A stretch of 64,000 bases of DNA, from positions 124,001 through 188,000 of the forward strand of contig NZ_CP022889.1 in assembly GCF_002269345.1 (NCBI RefSeq). The letters run 5' to 3'. Source of the stretch: Tsuneonella mangrovi (lineage in GTDB: Bacteria; Pseudomonadota; Alphaproteobacteria; Sphingomonadales; Sphingomonadaceae). Shown here piece by piece: positions 35,115-45,507 of the stretch (its first letter is position 1; each line of letters begins with the position of its first letter). The notes beneath the pieces were generated by a model. The model was not told the DNA's origin, ran no database searches, and was given only the letters and a program-made list of their open reading frames with translations. A program made the translations under genes and the position numbers.

Positions 35115-36000
35115 CGCTCGTCTGATAGCAGACCCGCAAGGGCTTGAAACACGTCTCGACGCCGCCAGCGCCGCGATCGAGGGCGAAGGGATGCGCATTG
35201 CGGCAGCCGTCATGCTCGATTTCTGCGGCGACGTGCTCCAACTTGCCCTACCGACAGGCGAACCGAAGGTGCTGCGCCGGGTGCTCGACGAGCATTTCGC
35301 TCCGGCGGACATGCTGGTCTCGCAGGTCGACCTGCGGGTGCCCGACGTATTCGTGTCGGACATGGATTCGACGATGATCGGGCAGGAATGCATCGACGAA
35401 TTGGCCGACTATGCCGGGATCAAGCCGCAGATCGCCGCAATCACCGAACGCGCGATGCAGGGGGAACTCGACTTCGAGAGCGCGCTGCGCGAACGGGTCG
35501 GCTTGCTCGAAGGGCTCGGAGAAAGCGCGATCCAGCAATGTCTCGACGAACGCATTCGGCCCAATTCCGGCGCGCGCGTGCTGGTCGAAACGCTCAAGAA
35601 CCACGGGTGCCGCACGGTTCTGGTGACCGGCGGGTTCCATCACTTCGCCGATCCGGTGGCCGAGGCGATCGGCTTCGAGCGCGTGGTCGGCAATCGGCTC
35701 GAGGTCGAGGGCGGAAAGTTGACCGGCAAGCTGGTCGGCGCGATCACCGACAGCTCGGTGAAGGAACGGGTCCTACGTGAAGAGCTGGCAGCGCTGGGAA
35801 GCGAAGCGCTGAGTATGGCCGCCGGCGATGGCGCCAACGACATTCCCATGTTGAAGGCTGCGACCTGGGGCATCGCCTATCGCGCCAAACCCAAGGCGCG
35901 GGCGGCGTCCAACGGCACGATCGATCGCGGCGACCTCACTGCAATCCTCGACCTGCTCGGCATTCCGCGCGACGAATGGGTGGGATCGGTCGACGACTGA
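35107..36000 (+). CDS. serB: Phosphoserine phosphatase
   Basis: SerB, 297 residues, last enzyme of serine biosynthesis, a HAD-superfamily phosphatase. The nucleophile Asp85 and acid/base Asp87 are in [10 protein letters not shown]. Motif II/III residues appear in [12 protein letters not shown], and motif IV is [13 protein letters not shown]. An N-terminal ACT-like segment of about 70 residues precedes the HAD domain. The ATG at 35107 lies within the first codons of divergent miaA, leaving essentially no untranslated region. Longer upstream starts would be fully antisense to miaA and are rejected. Confidence 0.94.
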   Translation: MLIARLIADPQGLETRLDAASAAIEGEGMRIAAAVMLDFCGDVLQLALPTGEPKVLRRVLDEHFAPADMLVSQVDLRVPDVFVSDMDSTMIGQECIDELADYAGIKPQIAAITERAMQGELDFESALRERVGLLEGLGESAIQQCLDERIRPNSGARVLVETLKNHGCRTVLVTGGFHHFADPVAEAIGFERVVGNRLEVEGGKLTGKLVGAITDSSVKERVLREELAALGSEALSMAAGDGANDIPMLKAATWGIAYRAKPKARAASNGTIDRGDLTAILDLLGIPRDEWVGSVDD

Positions 36001-36030
36001 CCTTTTCAGTTGCCGATTGAAACGCTATAT

Positions 36031-36044
36031 TGACAATTCTGTCA
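36031..36044. promoter_or_regulatory. Palindromic operator-like site upstream of the COQ4-family gene
   Basis: The inverted repeat tgaca-attc-tgtca is centred 25 bases before the ATG at 36062 and overlaps a TTGACA -35-like hexamer at 36030. The layout resembles a TetR-family operator over a promoter. No regulator gene is adjacent, so the binding protein is unknown. Confidence 0.5.
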
Positions 36045-36061
36045 GTAAGGCTGTTCCCACG

Positions 36062-36913
36062 ATGACCGAACACACGACTGTTTCCAACGCCGTTGCCGCG
36101 TCTCTCTGCGCGCCGGATGGCACGCTGTTCTGCGATCCCGCGCGCGAGATGCCCAAGCGCGATGTGCGCAAGGCGCTTCACCACTTCCGCGAGCTGATCA
36201 AGGACAAGGAAGACACCGCGCAGGTCTTCAAGATCTATGACGCGCTGCCTTCGAAGCACTTTCGTCCGCGCGCGCAGTCACTGACGCTGAGCGAGCGCGG
36301 CGAAGCGCTGCGGGCATCCGAACCGTTCCTGCCATCGATCCTCGACGATCACGACGCCTTGCGGAAGCTGCCCAAGGGCAGTGTTGCCCATGCGTACGTC
36401 GATTTCATGGAGAGCGAAGGGCTGACCGCAGCTGGCCTGGTCGAGGAGTCCGAGAAGTCCGGCCGTCCGCGTTATGGCGACCTCATGGAATGGTACGGCT
36501 TTCGCCAGCGCGACACGCACGACTTGCTACACGTGTTGACGGGTTATGGCCGCGATGCACTCGGCGAGCAGTGCGTGCTGCTGTTCACCCACGGCCAGAG
36601 CCCGGCACCGGGACACTTGCTGCTCGGCTATGCGGGGGCGGCCAACATCAAGAAGACGGTGAAAAGCAAGGCTCCGGTATTCCGTGCCGTCCGCGAGGCG
36701 CACCGTATCGGGAAGGCTTGCCCGCCGATTGCCGAGATGTCGATCCGCGAACTGCTCGCGATGGACCTTGCCGACGTGCGCAAGCGTTTCGGTATTGCGG
36801 AGCACAAGTGGTACAAGAAGTGCCACGAGGTCTGGCGGAGCGAAGGGATCGATCCCTACGATCTGATGGCCAAGAATATGCCCGCCGAAGGTGAGGCGGC
36901 GCTCGCGGCCTAA
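36062..36913 (+). CDS. COQ4 family protein (ubiquinone biosynthesis)
   Basis: A 283-residue member of the COQ4 family, which in mitochondria and Alphaproteobacteria is needed for ubiquinone synthesis and is proposed to help C1 decarboxylation/hydroxylation of the ring. The metal-binding HDxxH motif is at His153-Asp154-His157 in DTHDLLHVLTGYG. The N-terminal 100 residues are an additional region beyond the core COQ4 fold. The ATG at 36062 is preferred to a TTG at 36017 because a promoter/operator-like palindrome lies between them. It is convergent with the nitroreductase gene, and their stops overlap by 4 bases. Confidence 0.85.
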   Translation: MTEHTTVSNAVAASLCAPDGTLFCDPAREMPKRDVRKALHHFRELIKDKEDTAQVFKIYDALPSKHFRPRAQSLTLSERGEALRASEPFLPSILDDHDALRKLPKGSVAHAYVDFMESEGLTAAGLVEESEKSGRPRYGDLMEWYGFRQRDTHDLLHVLTGYGRDALGEQCVLLFTHGQSPAPGHLLLGYAGAANIKKTVKSKAPVFRAVREAHRIGKACPPIAEMSIRELLAMDLADVRKRFGIAEHKWYKKCHEVWRSEGIDPYDLMAKNMPAEGEAALAA

Positions 36914-37578
36914 AGCCAGCTGGCGATCTGCTCGAGCGGTTTCTTCCGCAGCGCGTGCTCGGTCACGGTCGCGTCGGGGGCAGGGTGCCCGGCGACGATA
37001 ATCATCAGCGGTTTTTCGTGCGCCGGACGGCCACAAATCTCGCGCAGGAAGCCCATCGGGCTTGGTGTGTGCGTCAGCGTCGCGAGGCCTGCCTCGTGTA
37101 GCGTCGCCAGCAGCATGCCGCAGGCGAGCCCGACGCTTTCGGTCACGTAGTAGTTCGTCGCCTCTCCGTCTTCCTCGATCCCGCCCTTTCGCTGCGCGAA
37201 GCAGACGATCAACCACGGCGCGGTCTCAAGGAACGGCTTGTCATGATCGGTGCCGAGAGGGGCGAGCGCGTCGAGCCATTCCTGGCTTGCCCGGTGAGCG
37301 TAGAAATCGCGCTCCTCCGCCTCGGCGGCCAGCCGGATTTCGCGCTTCGCCTCGGGCGACGATACCGCGACGAAATGCCACGGCTGGTGGTTCGCGCCGC
37401 TGGGCGCAGTACCGGCTGCCCGGATGGCGCTTTCGATCACCTCGCGCGGCACCGGATCGGCGGTGAATGCGCGACACGTGCGTCGCGTGGCAAGTCGCTC
37501 ATATGCGGCGCGAGCGCGTGCGACGCGCTCTTCGTTGGGAAATGCGGGCAGGGCCGGGAACGGTTGCTCGGTAGTCAT
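36910..37578 (-). CDS. Nitroreductase family protein
   Basis: FMN-dependent nitroreductase-fold oxidoreductase of 222 residues, closest by eye to the iodotyrosine deiodinase/BluB-like branch. FMN-contact residues are RRTCRAF at the N-terminus and AAGTAPSGANHQPWHFV. The second conserved region is ESVGLACGMLLATLHEAGLATL, followed by the SPMGFLREICGRP dimer-contact region. The physiological substrate is not known. Confidence 0.88.
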   Translation of the reverse strand: MTTEQPFPALPAFPNEERVARARAAYERLATRRTCRAFTADPVPREVIESAIRAAGTAPSGANHQPWHFVAVSSPEAKREIRLAAEAEERDFYAHRASQEWLDALAPLGTDHDKPFLETAPWLIVCFAQRKGGIEEDGEATNYYVTESVGLACGMLLATLHEAGLATLTHTPSPMGFLREICGRPAHEKPLMIIVAGHPAPDATVTEHALRKKPLEQIASWL

Positions 37579-37607
37579 GGTGCCGGTTGTGCCAGCAACA
37601 TGCGCGA

Positions 37608-39863
37608 CTAGCCACCCATCCAGCCGGCAAAGAAGCTCTGGTGCGCTGTGCGCAATTCATCGAGCGTGACCTTGGCGATGGTCGTCTGGTCGTCCGGGCC
37701 GATGCGGACTACGTCGCCGCCGGTCCAGCCGATGAAGCAGCAGCCTACCCCGGCATCCTCCGCCATCTTCTCGACGACGTGCGAATCGTGTGGTTCGGTC
37801 ACGAGATAGCGACCCTGGTTTTCGGCAAACACCGACCAGGCGTGATGGATCTTCTCGCTGTCGACGTAGTCCTCGAACGCGCCGGTGACGAGGTGCGCAC
37901 CATGCCCGCCCGCGAGCGCCATTTCGGCCACTGCGACCAGGATACCGCCGTCGGACACATCGTGAACCGCAGTCACGATTTGGTCGGCAATCAGCTGGCG
38001 GACGAATTCGCCGTGCAGGCGCTCCTTGGCGAGATCGACCTTGGGCGGTTCGCCTGCCGACATCCCGTGGCAGATGTCGAGCCACGCCGATTGCCCGATG
38101 TGCGGAATGCATTTGGGGTCGGCACCAAGCAGCATGATTTTCTGCGCGCCATCCTTAAATGCCATGCTCGCGAGAGTGGCATAGTCGTCGATCAATCCGA
38201 CGCCGCCAATCGCCGGGGTCGGCAGGATCGCCGAGCCGCCGCCGGTCGCCTTGCTTTCGTTGTAAAGGCTGACGTTGCCGCTGACGATCGGGAAGTCGAG
38301 CGCACGGCACGCCTCGCCCATGCCTTCGAGTGCATGGACGAATTGCGCCATGATCTCGGGCCGCTGCGGGTTGGCGAAATTGAGGCAATTGGTCACTGCC
38401 AGTGGGCGCGCACCCACCGCGGAGAGGTTGCGATAGGCTTCGGCAATCGCCTGCTTCCCGCCTTCATAAGGGTCCGCGTAAACGTAGCGCGGGGTGCAAT
38501 CGGTGGTGATCGCCAGAGCCTTCCTGGTGCCGTGGACCCTGACTACGCCGGCATCGCCGCCGGTCTGCAGCGTGTCTGCGCCGACCTGGCTATCGTACTG
38601 TTCGGCGATCCATCCGCGCGAGGCGAGGGCGGGGCTGGCCATCATCTTGAGCAGGTCTGCCCCGATATCGGCGCTCTTGGGCCGGTCGGACAGCGGTTTG
38701 ACATTGGCCCATGCCTTGTAGTCGGCCTTCGAGAGGCAGGGGCGGTCGTATTCGGGTGCGTCTGCCGCAAGCGGGCCGAGCGGGATATCGCACACCACCT
38801 CGCCGCCGAATTCGAGCACCATGTGCTGCGTGTCGGTCACTTCGCCAATGACCGCGAAGTCGAGCTCCCACTTGCGGAAGATCTCGGCGGCCATCTCTTC
38901 CTTGCCGGGCTTCAAAACCATGAGCATCCGCTCCTGGCTCTCGCTCAGCATCATTTCGTAGGGCGTCATGCCCTCTTCACGGCACGGCACCTTGTCCATG
39001 TCGAGCCGGATGCCCGCCTTGCCGTTGGTCGCCATCTCGACGCTCGAGCTGGTGAGGCCCGCTGCGCCCATGTCCTGGATCGCGACGATCGCGTCGGTCG
39101 CCATCAGTTCCAGGCAGGCTTCGATCAGCAGCTTCTCGGTAAACGGGTCGCCGACTTGCACGGTCGGGCGTTTTTCCTCCGCATCCTCGGCGAAATCGGC
39201 GCTTGCCATCGTTGCGCCGTGGATCCCGTCGCGCCCGGTCTTCGAACCGACGTAAACGATCGGATTGCCGACGCCTGTTGCGGCCGAGTAGAATATCTTG
39301 TCGGCATCGGCGACGCCCACGGTCATCGCGTTGACAAGAATGTTGCCGTCGTAAGCCGGGTGGAAATTCGTCTCGCCACATACCGTCGGCACGCCCACGC
39401 AGTTGCCGTAGCCACCGATACCCGCGACTACGCCCTGCACCAGATGCTTCATCTTGGGATGCTCGGGCCTCCCGAATCGCAGCGCGTTGGCATTCGCGAC
39501 TGGTCGTGCGCCCATCGTAAACACGTCGCGCAGGATTCCGCCGACGCCGGTTGCCGCACCCTGGTAGGGCTCGATGTAGCTCGGGTGGTTGTGGCTCTCC
39601 ATCTTGAAGATCGCCGCCTGCCCGTCACCGATATCGATTACGCCCGCGTTCTCGCCCGGCCCGCAAATCACCCACGGGGCCTCGGTAGGCAGTTTCTTGA
39701 GGTGCAAGCGGCTCGACTTGTAGCTGCAGTGCTCGGACCACATGACCGAGAAGATGCCCAGTTCGACAAGATTGGGCTCGCGCCCCAGTGCATGAAGCAC
39801 GCGCTCGTATTCTTCGGGGCTGAGGCCGTGGGCCTCGACGACGTCCGGTGTGATTTCGGCCAT
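37608..39863 (-). CDS. purL: Phosphoribosylformylglycinamidine synthase II
   Basis: Small-type PurL, 751 residues, the ATP-dependent amidation step of purine synthesis, working with PurS and PurQ. Its starting sequence [34 protein letters not shown] is typical (quoted here in part: [13 protein letters not shown]). Other features are [34 protein letters not shown] and the later [18 protein letters not shown]. purS and purQ are not adjacent in this window. The whole opposite strand is also open, which is a high-GC artefact. Confidence 0.96.
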   Translation of the reverse strand: MAEITPDVVEAHGLSPEEYERVLHALGREPNLVELGIFSVMWSEHCSYKSSRLHLKKLPTEAPWVICGPGENAGVIDIGDGQAAIFKMESHNHPSYIEPYQGAATGVGGILRDVFTMGARPVANANALRFGRPEHPKMKHLVQGVVAGIGGYGNCVGVPTVCGETNFHPAYDGNILVNAMTVGVADADKIFYSAATGVGNPIVYVGSKTGRDGIHGATMASADFAEDAEEKRPTVQVGDPFTEKLLIEACLELMATDAIVAIQDMGAAGLTSSSVEMATNGKAGIRLDMDKVPCREEGMTPYEMMLSESQERMLMVLKPGKEEMAAEIFRKWELDFAVIGEVTDTQHMVLEFGGEVVCDIPLGPLAADAPEYDRPCLSKADYKAWANVKPLSDRPKSADIGADLLKMMASPALASRGWIAEQYDSQVGADTLQTGGDAGVVRVHGTRKALAITTDCTPRYVYADPYEGGKQAIAEAYRNLSAVGARPLAVTNCLNFANPQRPEIMAQFVHALEGMGEACRALDFPIVSGNVSLYNESKATGGGSAILPTPAIGGVGLIDDYATLASMAFKDGAQKIMLLGADPKCIPHIGQSAWLDICHGMSAGEPPKVDLAKERLHGEFVRQLIADQIVTAVHDVSDGGILVAVAEMALAGGHGAHLVTGAFEDYVDSEKIHHAWSVFAENQGRYLVTEPHDSHVVEKMAEDAGVGCCFIGWTGGDVVRIGPDDQTTIAKVTLDELRTAHQSFFAGWMGG

Positions 39864-39908
39864 GCCCGCGCCCTTAGCGAGCGCGGACGGGAGTCGCTAG
39901 CCCAACCT

Positions 39909-40559
39909 TCAGCGATGCCGGCGGGTTGTCCCCACCCACCATGCCAGCGCGGTCGCGACGGCGTATCCGACCAACCCCAGTACCGCCATCGGTGCCACCG
40001 CCGCGCCCGCTTCGGGCGGCGGTCCGAACCAGTTGAACGCTTGCATCGCCAGCATCACGAGCCCGAGAATGACGAGCGGAAGCGGGGGGCCGTCGGTCCG
40101 TCGCGCGTTCCACCACATCGCGCCGTAGGTGAGGCCAAGCTCGAGCGGCATTTCGATCCACGGGTAGTTCCATAAGCCGAACCCAAACATCGGCGGGGCC
40201 CCGTCGATAGTGAGGTCAGGACGGTGGACCAGCAGGTCGAGCAGCCAGTGCGACAGCACAACCATTGCCGCGATCAGTGCGGCAAACCGGTCGCGCGTGA
40301 ATACCCAGACAATCGCGCCAAAGGCGCCAGCAAAGATGCAGGATCCGATCAAGCTGTGGGTAAATCGCATGTCATACAAGTCCATCGGGTTCATCGCTGT
40401 GATCCCGGGAACGAACCGCATGTGCTCGATGCCGAGCAGCACAAAGATAAAGAATGCCCAGTCGACCAACTGTGCAGCAACGAACAGCGTGCCCAGCTTG
40501 GGAGACCTGTCGCTGGCGGCACGAGCGGCAAAGGCGGCGGACCAGTGGCCGATGAACAT
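39909..40559 (-). CDS. Membrane-bound YdjM-like/metal-dependent hydrolase-type protein
   Basis: A 216-residue multi-pass membrane protein with about five to six hydrophobic helices. His/Asp residues near membrane edges (FIGHWSAAF, RFTHSLIG, LSHWLLDLLVHRPD) resemble the membrane metal-dependent hydrolase family (YdjM/DUF457-like). The ATG at 40559 shares a base with the stop of the upstream DUF2177 gene (TGATG), so the two are coupled. The enzymatic activity of the family is not established; this is a weak functional call. Confidence 0.65.
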   Translation of the reverse strand: MFIGHWSAAFAARAASDRSPKLGTLFVAAQLVDWAFFIFVLLGIEHMRFVPGITAMNPMDLYDMRFTHSLIGSCIFAGAFGAIVWVFTRDRFAALIAAMVVLSHWLLDLLVHRPDLTIDGAPPMFGFGLWNYPWIEMPLELGLTYGAMWWNARRTDGPPLPLVILGLVMLAMQAFNWFGPPPEAGAAVAPMAVLGLVGYAVATALAWWVGTTRRHR

Positions 40560-40954
40560 CAGTGCATTCTCCTTACGACCCAAGTGGTTATCGTTGCTGA
40601 AAGGGCTGTGGCGAACGAGCCCCAAGCGATGTCTATTATTGTCACGGAAGTAGCCCAGACCTTCATGGTGGCCTGGTTGGTCAGATCGTAAGTACCGTAA
40701 GCAATTGCCCCGAGAATGGCTCCATTTATGGCGGCATGCCCGATGCCTCGCGACATGCCCGCTTGCACCGCAAACCAGACGACTGCAGCAACATAGGCAA
40801 GATAAAACAGGGCTGCGGGAGCGAGCCGGAACTCATCTGCGAGAATCGAACCGAGGACTGGCCGGTAGAGGTTCGGTCCAGACCAGCTGAGCCACATGGC
40901 GTCGATCATGCCGAAGATCAGAAAGCATGTTGCGTAAGCGACGATCCATTTCAT
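40559..40954 (-). CDS. DUF2177 family membrane protein
   Basis: A 131-residue protein with four predicted membrane helices, of the DUF2177 family (function unknown). Family-like features are FGMIDAMWLSW at the end of helix 1, AALFYLAYVAAVVWF, GAILGAIAYGTYDLTNQAT and the final helix DIAWGSFATALSATITTW. It starts 49 bases from divergent xseB and is translationally coupled to the next membrane protein gene downstream. Confidence 0.85.
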   Translation of the reverse strand: MKWIVAYATCFLIFGMIDAMWLSWSGPNLYRPVLGSILADEFRLAPAALFYLAYVAAVVWFAVQAGMSRGIGHAAINGAILGAIAYGTYDLTNQATMKVWATSVTIIDIAWGSFATALSATITTWVVRRMH

Positions 40955-41003
40955 TCGGTTTCCTCCACCTCTCGCAGCTTGACCCGGTGGCGGCGGACGG
41001 TCA

Positions 41004-41270
41004 ATGCATGCAGTCGAAATGGCAGAGGATGTTTCCGATATTTCGCAGATGACTTTCGAGGCGGCGCTTGGCGCGCTTGAAGACGTCGTGCGCCGGCTTG
41101 AAAGCGGCGATGTTCCGCTTGATGCGTCGATCGACCTCTATGAGCGGGGCGAGGCCCTTCGGAAGCATTGCCAGGCGCGCCTCGATGCAGCGCAAGCGCG
41201 GATCGAGAAGATTGTTGCCGGCCCAGACGGGTCCATCTCCGGAACCGCCCCGTTCGACGCCGATGGCTGA
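41004..41270 (+). CDS. xseB: Exodeoxyribonuclease VII small subunit
   Basis: XseB, 88 residues, partner of XseA in the single-strand-specific exonuclease VII. The characteristic MTFEAALGALEDVVRRLESG and PLDASIDLYERGEALRKHC helices are clear. The start could be 41004 or the in-frame ATG at 41019; the first gives a six-residue-longer tail of no importance. Its stop overlaps the ispA start by 8 bases, the common xseB-ispA arrangement. Confidence 0.95.
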   Translation: MHAVEMAEDVSDISQMTFEAALGALEDVVRRLESGDVPLDASIDLYERGEALRKHCQARLDAAQARIEKIVAGPDGSISGTAPFDADG

Positions 41271-42174
41271 CCAGCAACCTGAGGCAGATCTGCAACTGGC
41301 CGAAGCGTTCGCGCGGATCCAGGCCGATGTCGATGCACGGTTTGATGCGTTCCTGCCGATCCCCGACGATTCGCGCGCCCGGCTGGTTGAAGCGATGCGC
41401 TATGCCGTGATCGGTGGCGGCAAGCGCGTGCGACCACTGCTCACGGTGACGACGGCTGCGCTCTATAACGTCGACCGCGATCTGGCCGAACGCGCGGGCT
41501 GCGCGGTCGAAGCGATCCACGCCTATTCGCTTATCCACGACGATCTTCCATGCATGGACGACGACGATCTGCGCCACGGCAAGCCGACCGTGCACAAGGC
41601 GTTCGATGTCGCGACCGCTGTGCTGGCGGGCGATGCGCTCCACGCGCTGGCGTTTGAAATCCTGTCGATGCCCGAAACCAGCGGCGATCCCTACGTTCGC
41701 GCCGAGCTGATCGAAACGCTCGCCTCGGCCAGCGGTTTCGGCGGGATGGCTGGCGGCCAGATGATGGATATCATGGCAGAGGGTGCCGATTACGATCTCC
41801 ACACGATCACCCGCCTCCAGCAACTCAAGACCGGTGCGCTGCTCGGCGCGGCAGTAGAGATGGGGGCGATCCTCGGGCGCGTACCGCGCGACCAGCGCGG
41901 GCATTTGCACAATTTCGCGCGTGATATTGGCCTTGCGTTCCAGATCGCCGACGATCTGCTCGACGTCGAAGGTGACGAAGCGTCCACGGGAAAGGCACTG
42001 CGCAAGGACCAAGGTGCAGGCAAGGCCACCTTCGTATCGCTGATGGGGGTGGAGCAGGCCCGGGACCAGGCAAAGGCTCTTGTCGAGCAGGCCATCGGTC
42101 ACTTGGCGATTTACGGCTCCGAAGCCGACCTGTTGCGCGCATTGGCGCGGTTTATCGTATATAGGGACCGTTAA
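41263..42174 (+). CDS. ispA: Farnesyl diphosphate synthase (polyprenyl synthetase)
   Basis: Short-chain prenyltransferase, 303 residues, builds farnesyl diphosphate for quinone tails, bactoprenol and hopanoids/carotenoids. The first Asp-rich motif is DDLPCMDDDDLRHG and the second is FQIADDLLDVEGD. GGGKRVRP supplies the diphosphate-binding basic residues. It is tightly coupled upstream to xseB and downstream to coaD (taATG). Confidence 0.95.
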   Translation: MADQQPEADLQLAEAFARIQADVDARFDAFLPIPDDSRARLVEAMRYAVIGGGKRVRPLLTVTTAALYNVDRDLAERAGCAVEAIHAYSLIHDDLPCMDDDDLRHGKPTVHKAFDVATAVLAGDALHALAFEILSMPETSGDPYVRAELIETLASASGFGGMAGGQMMDIMAEGADYDLHTITRLQQLKTGALLGAAVEMGAILGRVPRDQRGHLHNFARDIGLAFQIADDLLDVEGDEASTGKALRKDQGAGKATFVSLMGVEQARDQAKALVEQAIGHLAIYGSEADLLRALARFIVYRDR

Positions 42175-42686
42175 TGGCAGATCGCATTGGCATCTATCCG
42201 GGCACTTTCGACCCGATCACGCTGGGCCACGCAGACATCATCCGGCGCGGCAGCAAGCTGGTCGACAAGCTTATCATCGGGGTCACGACCAATCCCAGCA
42301 AGAACCCGATGTTCTCTCCGGAAGAGCGGATGGCGATGGTCGAACGCGAAGTTGCCTCGCTCGGGCTCGAAAACGTCGAAGTCGTCGGTTTCAATGCGCT
42401 CTTGATGCACTGGGCGGAGAAGATGGGGGCTAGCGTGATCGTGCGCGGTCTGCGCGCAGTCGCCGATTTCGAGTACGAATACCAGATGGCCGGGATGAAC
42501 CAGCAGCTCAACGAGAACATCGAGACGGTGTTCCTGATGGCCGACGTTTCGCTCCAGCCGATCGCGTCGAAACTGGTCAAGGAAATCGCCATGTTCGGCG
42601 GAGAAATCGCACCGTTCGTGAGTTCGCAGGTGCGCGAGGATGTGAAATCGCGTGTCGCCAAGTTGGGGCGCCGCGGCGACCTGTGA
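42174..42686 (+). CDS. coaD: Phosphopantetheine adenylyltransferase
   Basis: CoaD, 170 residues, forms dephospho-CoA from 4'-phosphopantetheine and ATP. The nucleotidyltransferase motif GTFDPITLGH, the substrate-binding VRGLRAVADFEYEYQMAGMN and the C-terminal ISS-like EIAMFGG region are all seen. The ATG uses the last A of the ispA stop codon. Length and motif order match the family. Confidence 0.96.
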   Translation: MADRIGIYPGTFDPITLGHADIIRRGSKLVDKLIIGVTTNPSKNPMFSPEERMAMVEREVASLGLENVEVVGFNALLMHWAEKMGASVIVRGLRAVADFEYEYQMAGMNQQLNENIETVFLMADVSLQPIASKLVKEIAMFGGEIAPFVSSQVREDVKSRVAKLGRRGDL

Positions 42687-42759
42687 ACGTCATTCATTGA
42701 TCCGACAGTCCGCGCCCGCTAGGGCCAGCGTCAATTATCTATAGGCTTACGGAAAACCG

Positions 42760-43461
42760 ATGCTCAAACGCCTGATTGCCGCCTGTGCGCTTGCCGTGCT
42801 GGCCCTTACTTCCTCGGTCGCGCTCGCGCAGGACAAGGCCGATGCCGCACCGGAAAAGCCCAAGGTCTATCCGCCGGTCGATTTCAACATGAAGGACGAT
42901 CCGGAGAACATCCTCCTGCTCGACCTGTCGAACGGCAAGCGGGTCGCGATCCGCCTGATGCCGAGCTGGGCGCCCAATGCGGTCGAGCGGATCAAGACGC
43001 TTACCCGCCAGGGGTTCTACGATGGCGTGATCTTCCACCGCGTGATCGACGGGTTCATGGCGCAGACCGGGGATCCGACCGGCACCGGCAGGGGCGGGTC
43101 CAAGCTTCCCGACCTGAAGGCCGAATTCAACCCGATGCCGCATTTGCGCGGTTCGGTCTCGATGGCGCGCGCGAGCGACCCCGATAGCGCCAACAGCCAG
43201 TTCTTCATTATGTTCTACCCGCGCTTCAGCCTCGACAAGAAGTACACCAACTTCGGTCGGGTGATTTCGGGGATGGACGGGGTCGACGCGATCCACCGTG
43301 GCGAGCCGCCCGCAGACCCGACTTACATCGTCCAGGCATCGATCGCGGCCGATAACAAGCCGCAGAAGTTTGCTCCGCCGCCCAAACCGGCGAACGACGA
43401 CGGCCCGGTTACCGCCGACATGCTGAACGCACCGCAAAAGGATGCTTCGGCGCAGCAGTGA
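42760..43461 (+). CDS. Periplasmic cyclophilin-type peptidyl-prolyl isomerase
   Basis: A 233-residue proline isomerase with a signal peptide (MLKRLIAACALAVLALTSSVALA). The cyclophilin core includes FYDGVIFHRVIDGFMAQTGD with the catalytic Arg, GTGRGGSKLPDL, SVSMARASDPDSANSQFFIM and FGRVISGMDGVD. A C-terminal tail of about 45 residues is proline/alanine-rich. It likely assists folding in the periplasm. It lies in the same direction as queA but with a gap of 39 bases. Confidence 0.92.
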   Translation: MLKRLIAACALAVLALTSSVALAQDKADAAPEKPKVYPPVDFNMKDDPENILLLDLSNGKRVAIRLMPSWAPNAVERIKTLTRQGFYDGVIFHRVIDGFMAQTGDPTGTGRGGSKLPDLKAEFNPMPHLRGSVSMARASDPDSANSQFFIMFYPRFSLDKKYTNFGRVISGMDGVDAIHRGEPPADPTYIVQASIAADNKPQKFAPPPKPANDDGPVTADMLNAPQKDASAQQ

Positions 43462-43500
43462 CCTTTCCATCGCGCCGCGCTGCGCCTAGGGGCGCGTGCC

Positions 43501-44528
43501 ATGCGCGTTGACCTGTTCGATTTCGAGCTTCCCCAGGACCTGATCGCCCTGCGTCCGGCGCGGCCGCGCGACTCTGCGCGCATGCTGGTGGTCGAAGGGC
43601 AGGACGCCCCGCTTTCCGATCGCATCGTGCGCGACCTGCCGTCATTCCTGCGCTCGGGCGATGTGCTGGTCTTCAATGATACCCGGGTGATCCCCGCGCA
43701 GCTTGAAGGCCGGCGTGGCGAAGCGCGGATCGGAGCGACCCTGCACAAGCGGATCGATTTGCGGCGCTGGCAGGCATTCATTCGCAATGCCAAGCGCTTG
43801 CACCATGGCGACGCTATCGAGTTTCAGGCGGGTGTTTCGGCCATCGCCGAGATGCATCATGAAGATGGCAGCTGGACCCTTGCATTCGCTGGCGAGGAAC
43901 CGGTCGAAGTGCTGCTCGAGCGCGCAGGGCGGATGCCGCTGCCGCCCTACATCGCTGGCAAACGTGCCACCGACGAGGCGGACAAGAGCGACTACCAGAC
44001 GATGTTTGCGCGCGAGGATGGCGCGGTAGCAGCCCCGACGGCGGCACTCCACTTCACGCCCGAGCTGACTGCAGCGCTCGATGCTGCCGGGATCGGGCGC
44101 GAAACCCTGACACTGCATGTCGGTGCGGGCACATTCCTTCCGGTCAAGGCGGACGATACCGACGATCACCGGATGCACGCGGAGTGGGGCCGGATCGAAC
44201 CCGAGGTAGCCGAACGGCTCAACGCTGCTCGCCGGGGCGGGGGACGACTGATAGCAGTCGGGACGACTTCGCTGCGCCTGCTCGAAAGTGCAGCCGATGA
44301 AGATGGAACGATCCGTCCATTCGCGGGCGATACCGCGATCTTCATCACACCGGGCTATCGCTTCAAGGCGATCGACGGACTGATGACCAATTTCCACCTG
44401 CCGCGCTCCACGCTGATGATGCTGGTCAGCGCCCTGATGGGCCGTGAGCGGATGATGGCGGCGTATGCATATGCCATTGGCGAGGGGTATCGCTTTTACA
44501 GCTACGGCGATTCTTCCTTGTTGCTGCC

Positions 44529-44532
<4 letters not shown>
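43501..44532 (+). CDS. queA: tRNA preQ1-34 ribosyltransferase-isomerase
   Basis: QueA, 343 residues, transfers the ribosyl part of SAM onto preQ1 in tRNA to form epoxyqueuosine. The N-terminal [34 protein letters not shown] and [20 protein letters not shown] are family hallmarks, as is the GRMPLPPYI segment. Its stop overlaps the following ABC ATPase start (ATGA). tgt, the earlier step of the same pathway, lies 2.7 kb downstream in the same direction. Confidence 0.95.
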
Positions 44533-45503
<971 letters not shown>

Positions 45504-45507
45504 TCCG

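Noticed and set aside
37587-40175. An 862-codon open frame on the plus strand
   Set aside because: It is fully antisense to purL, which is unambiguous; the translation is arginine/histidine/valine-rich with no domain, a typical high-GC shadow.
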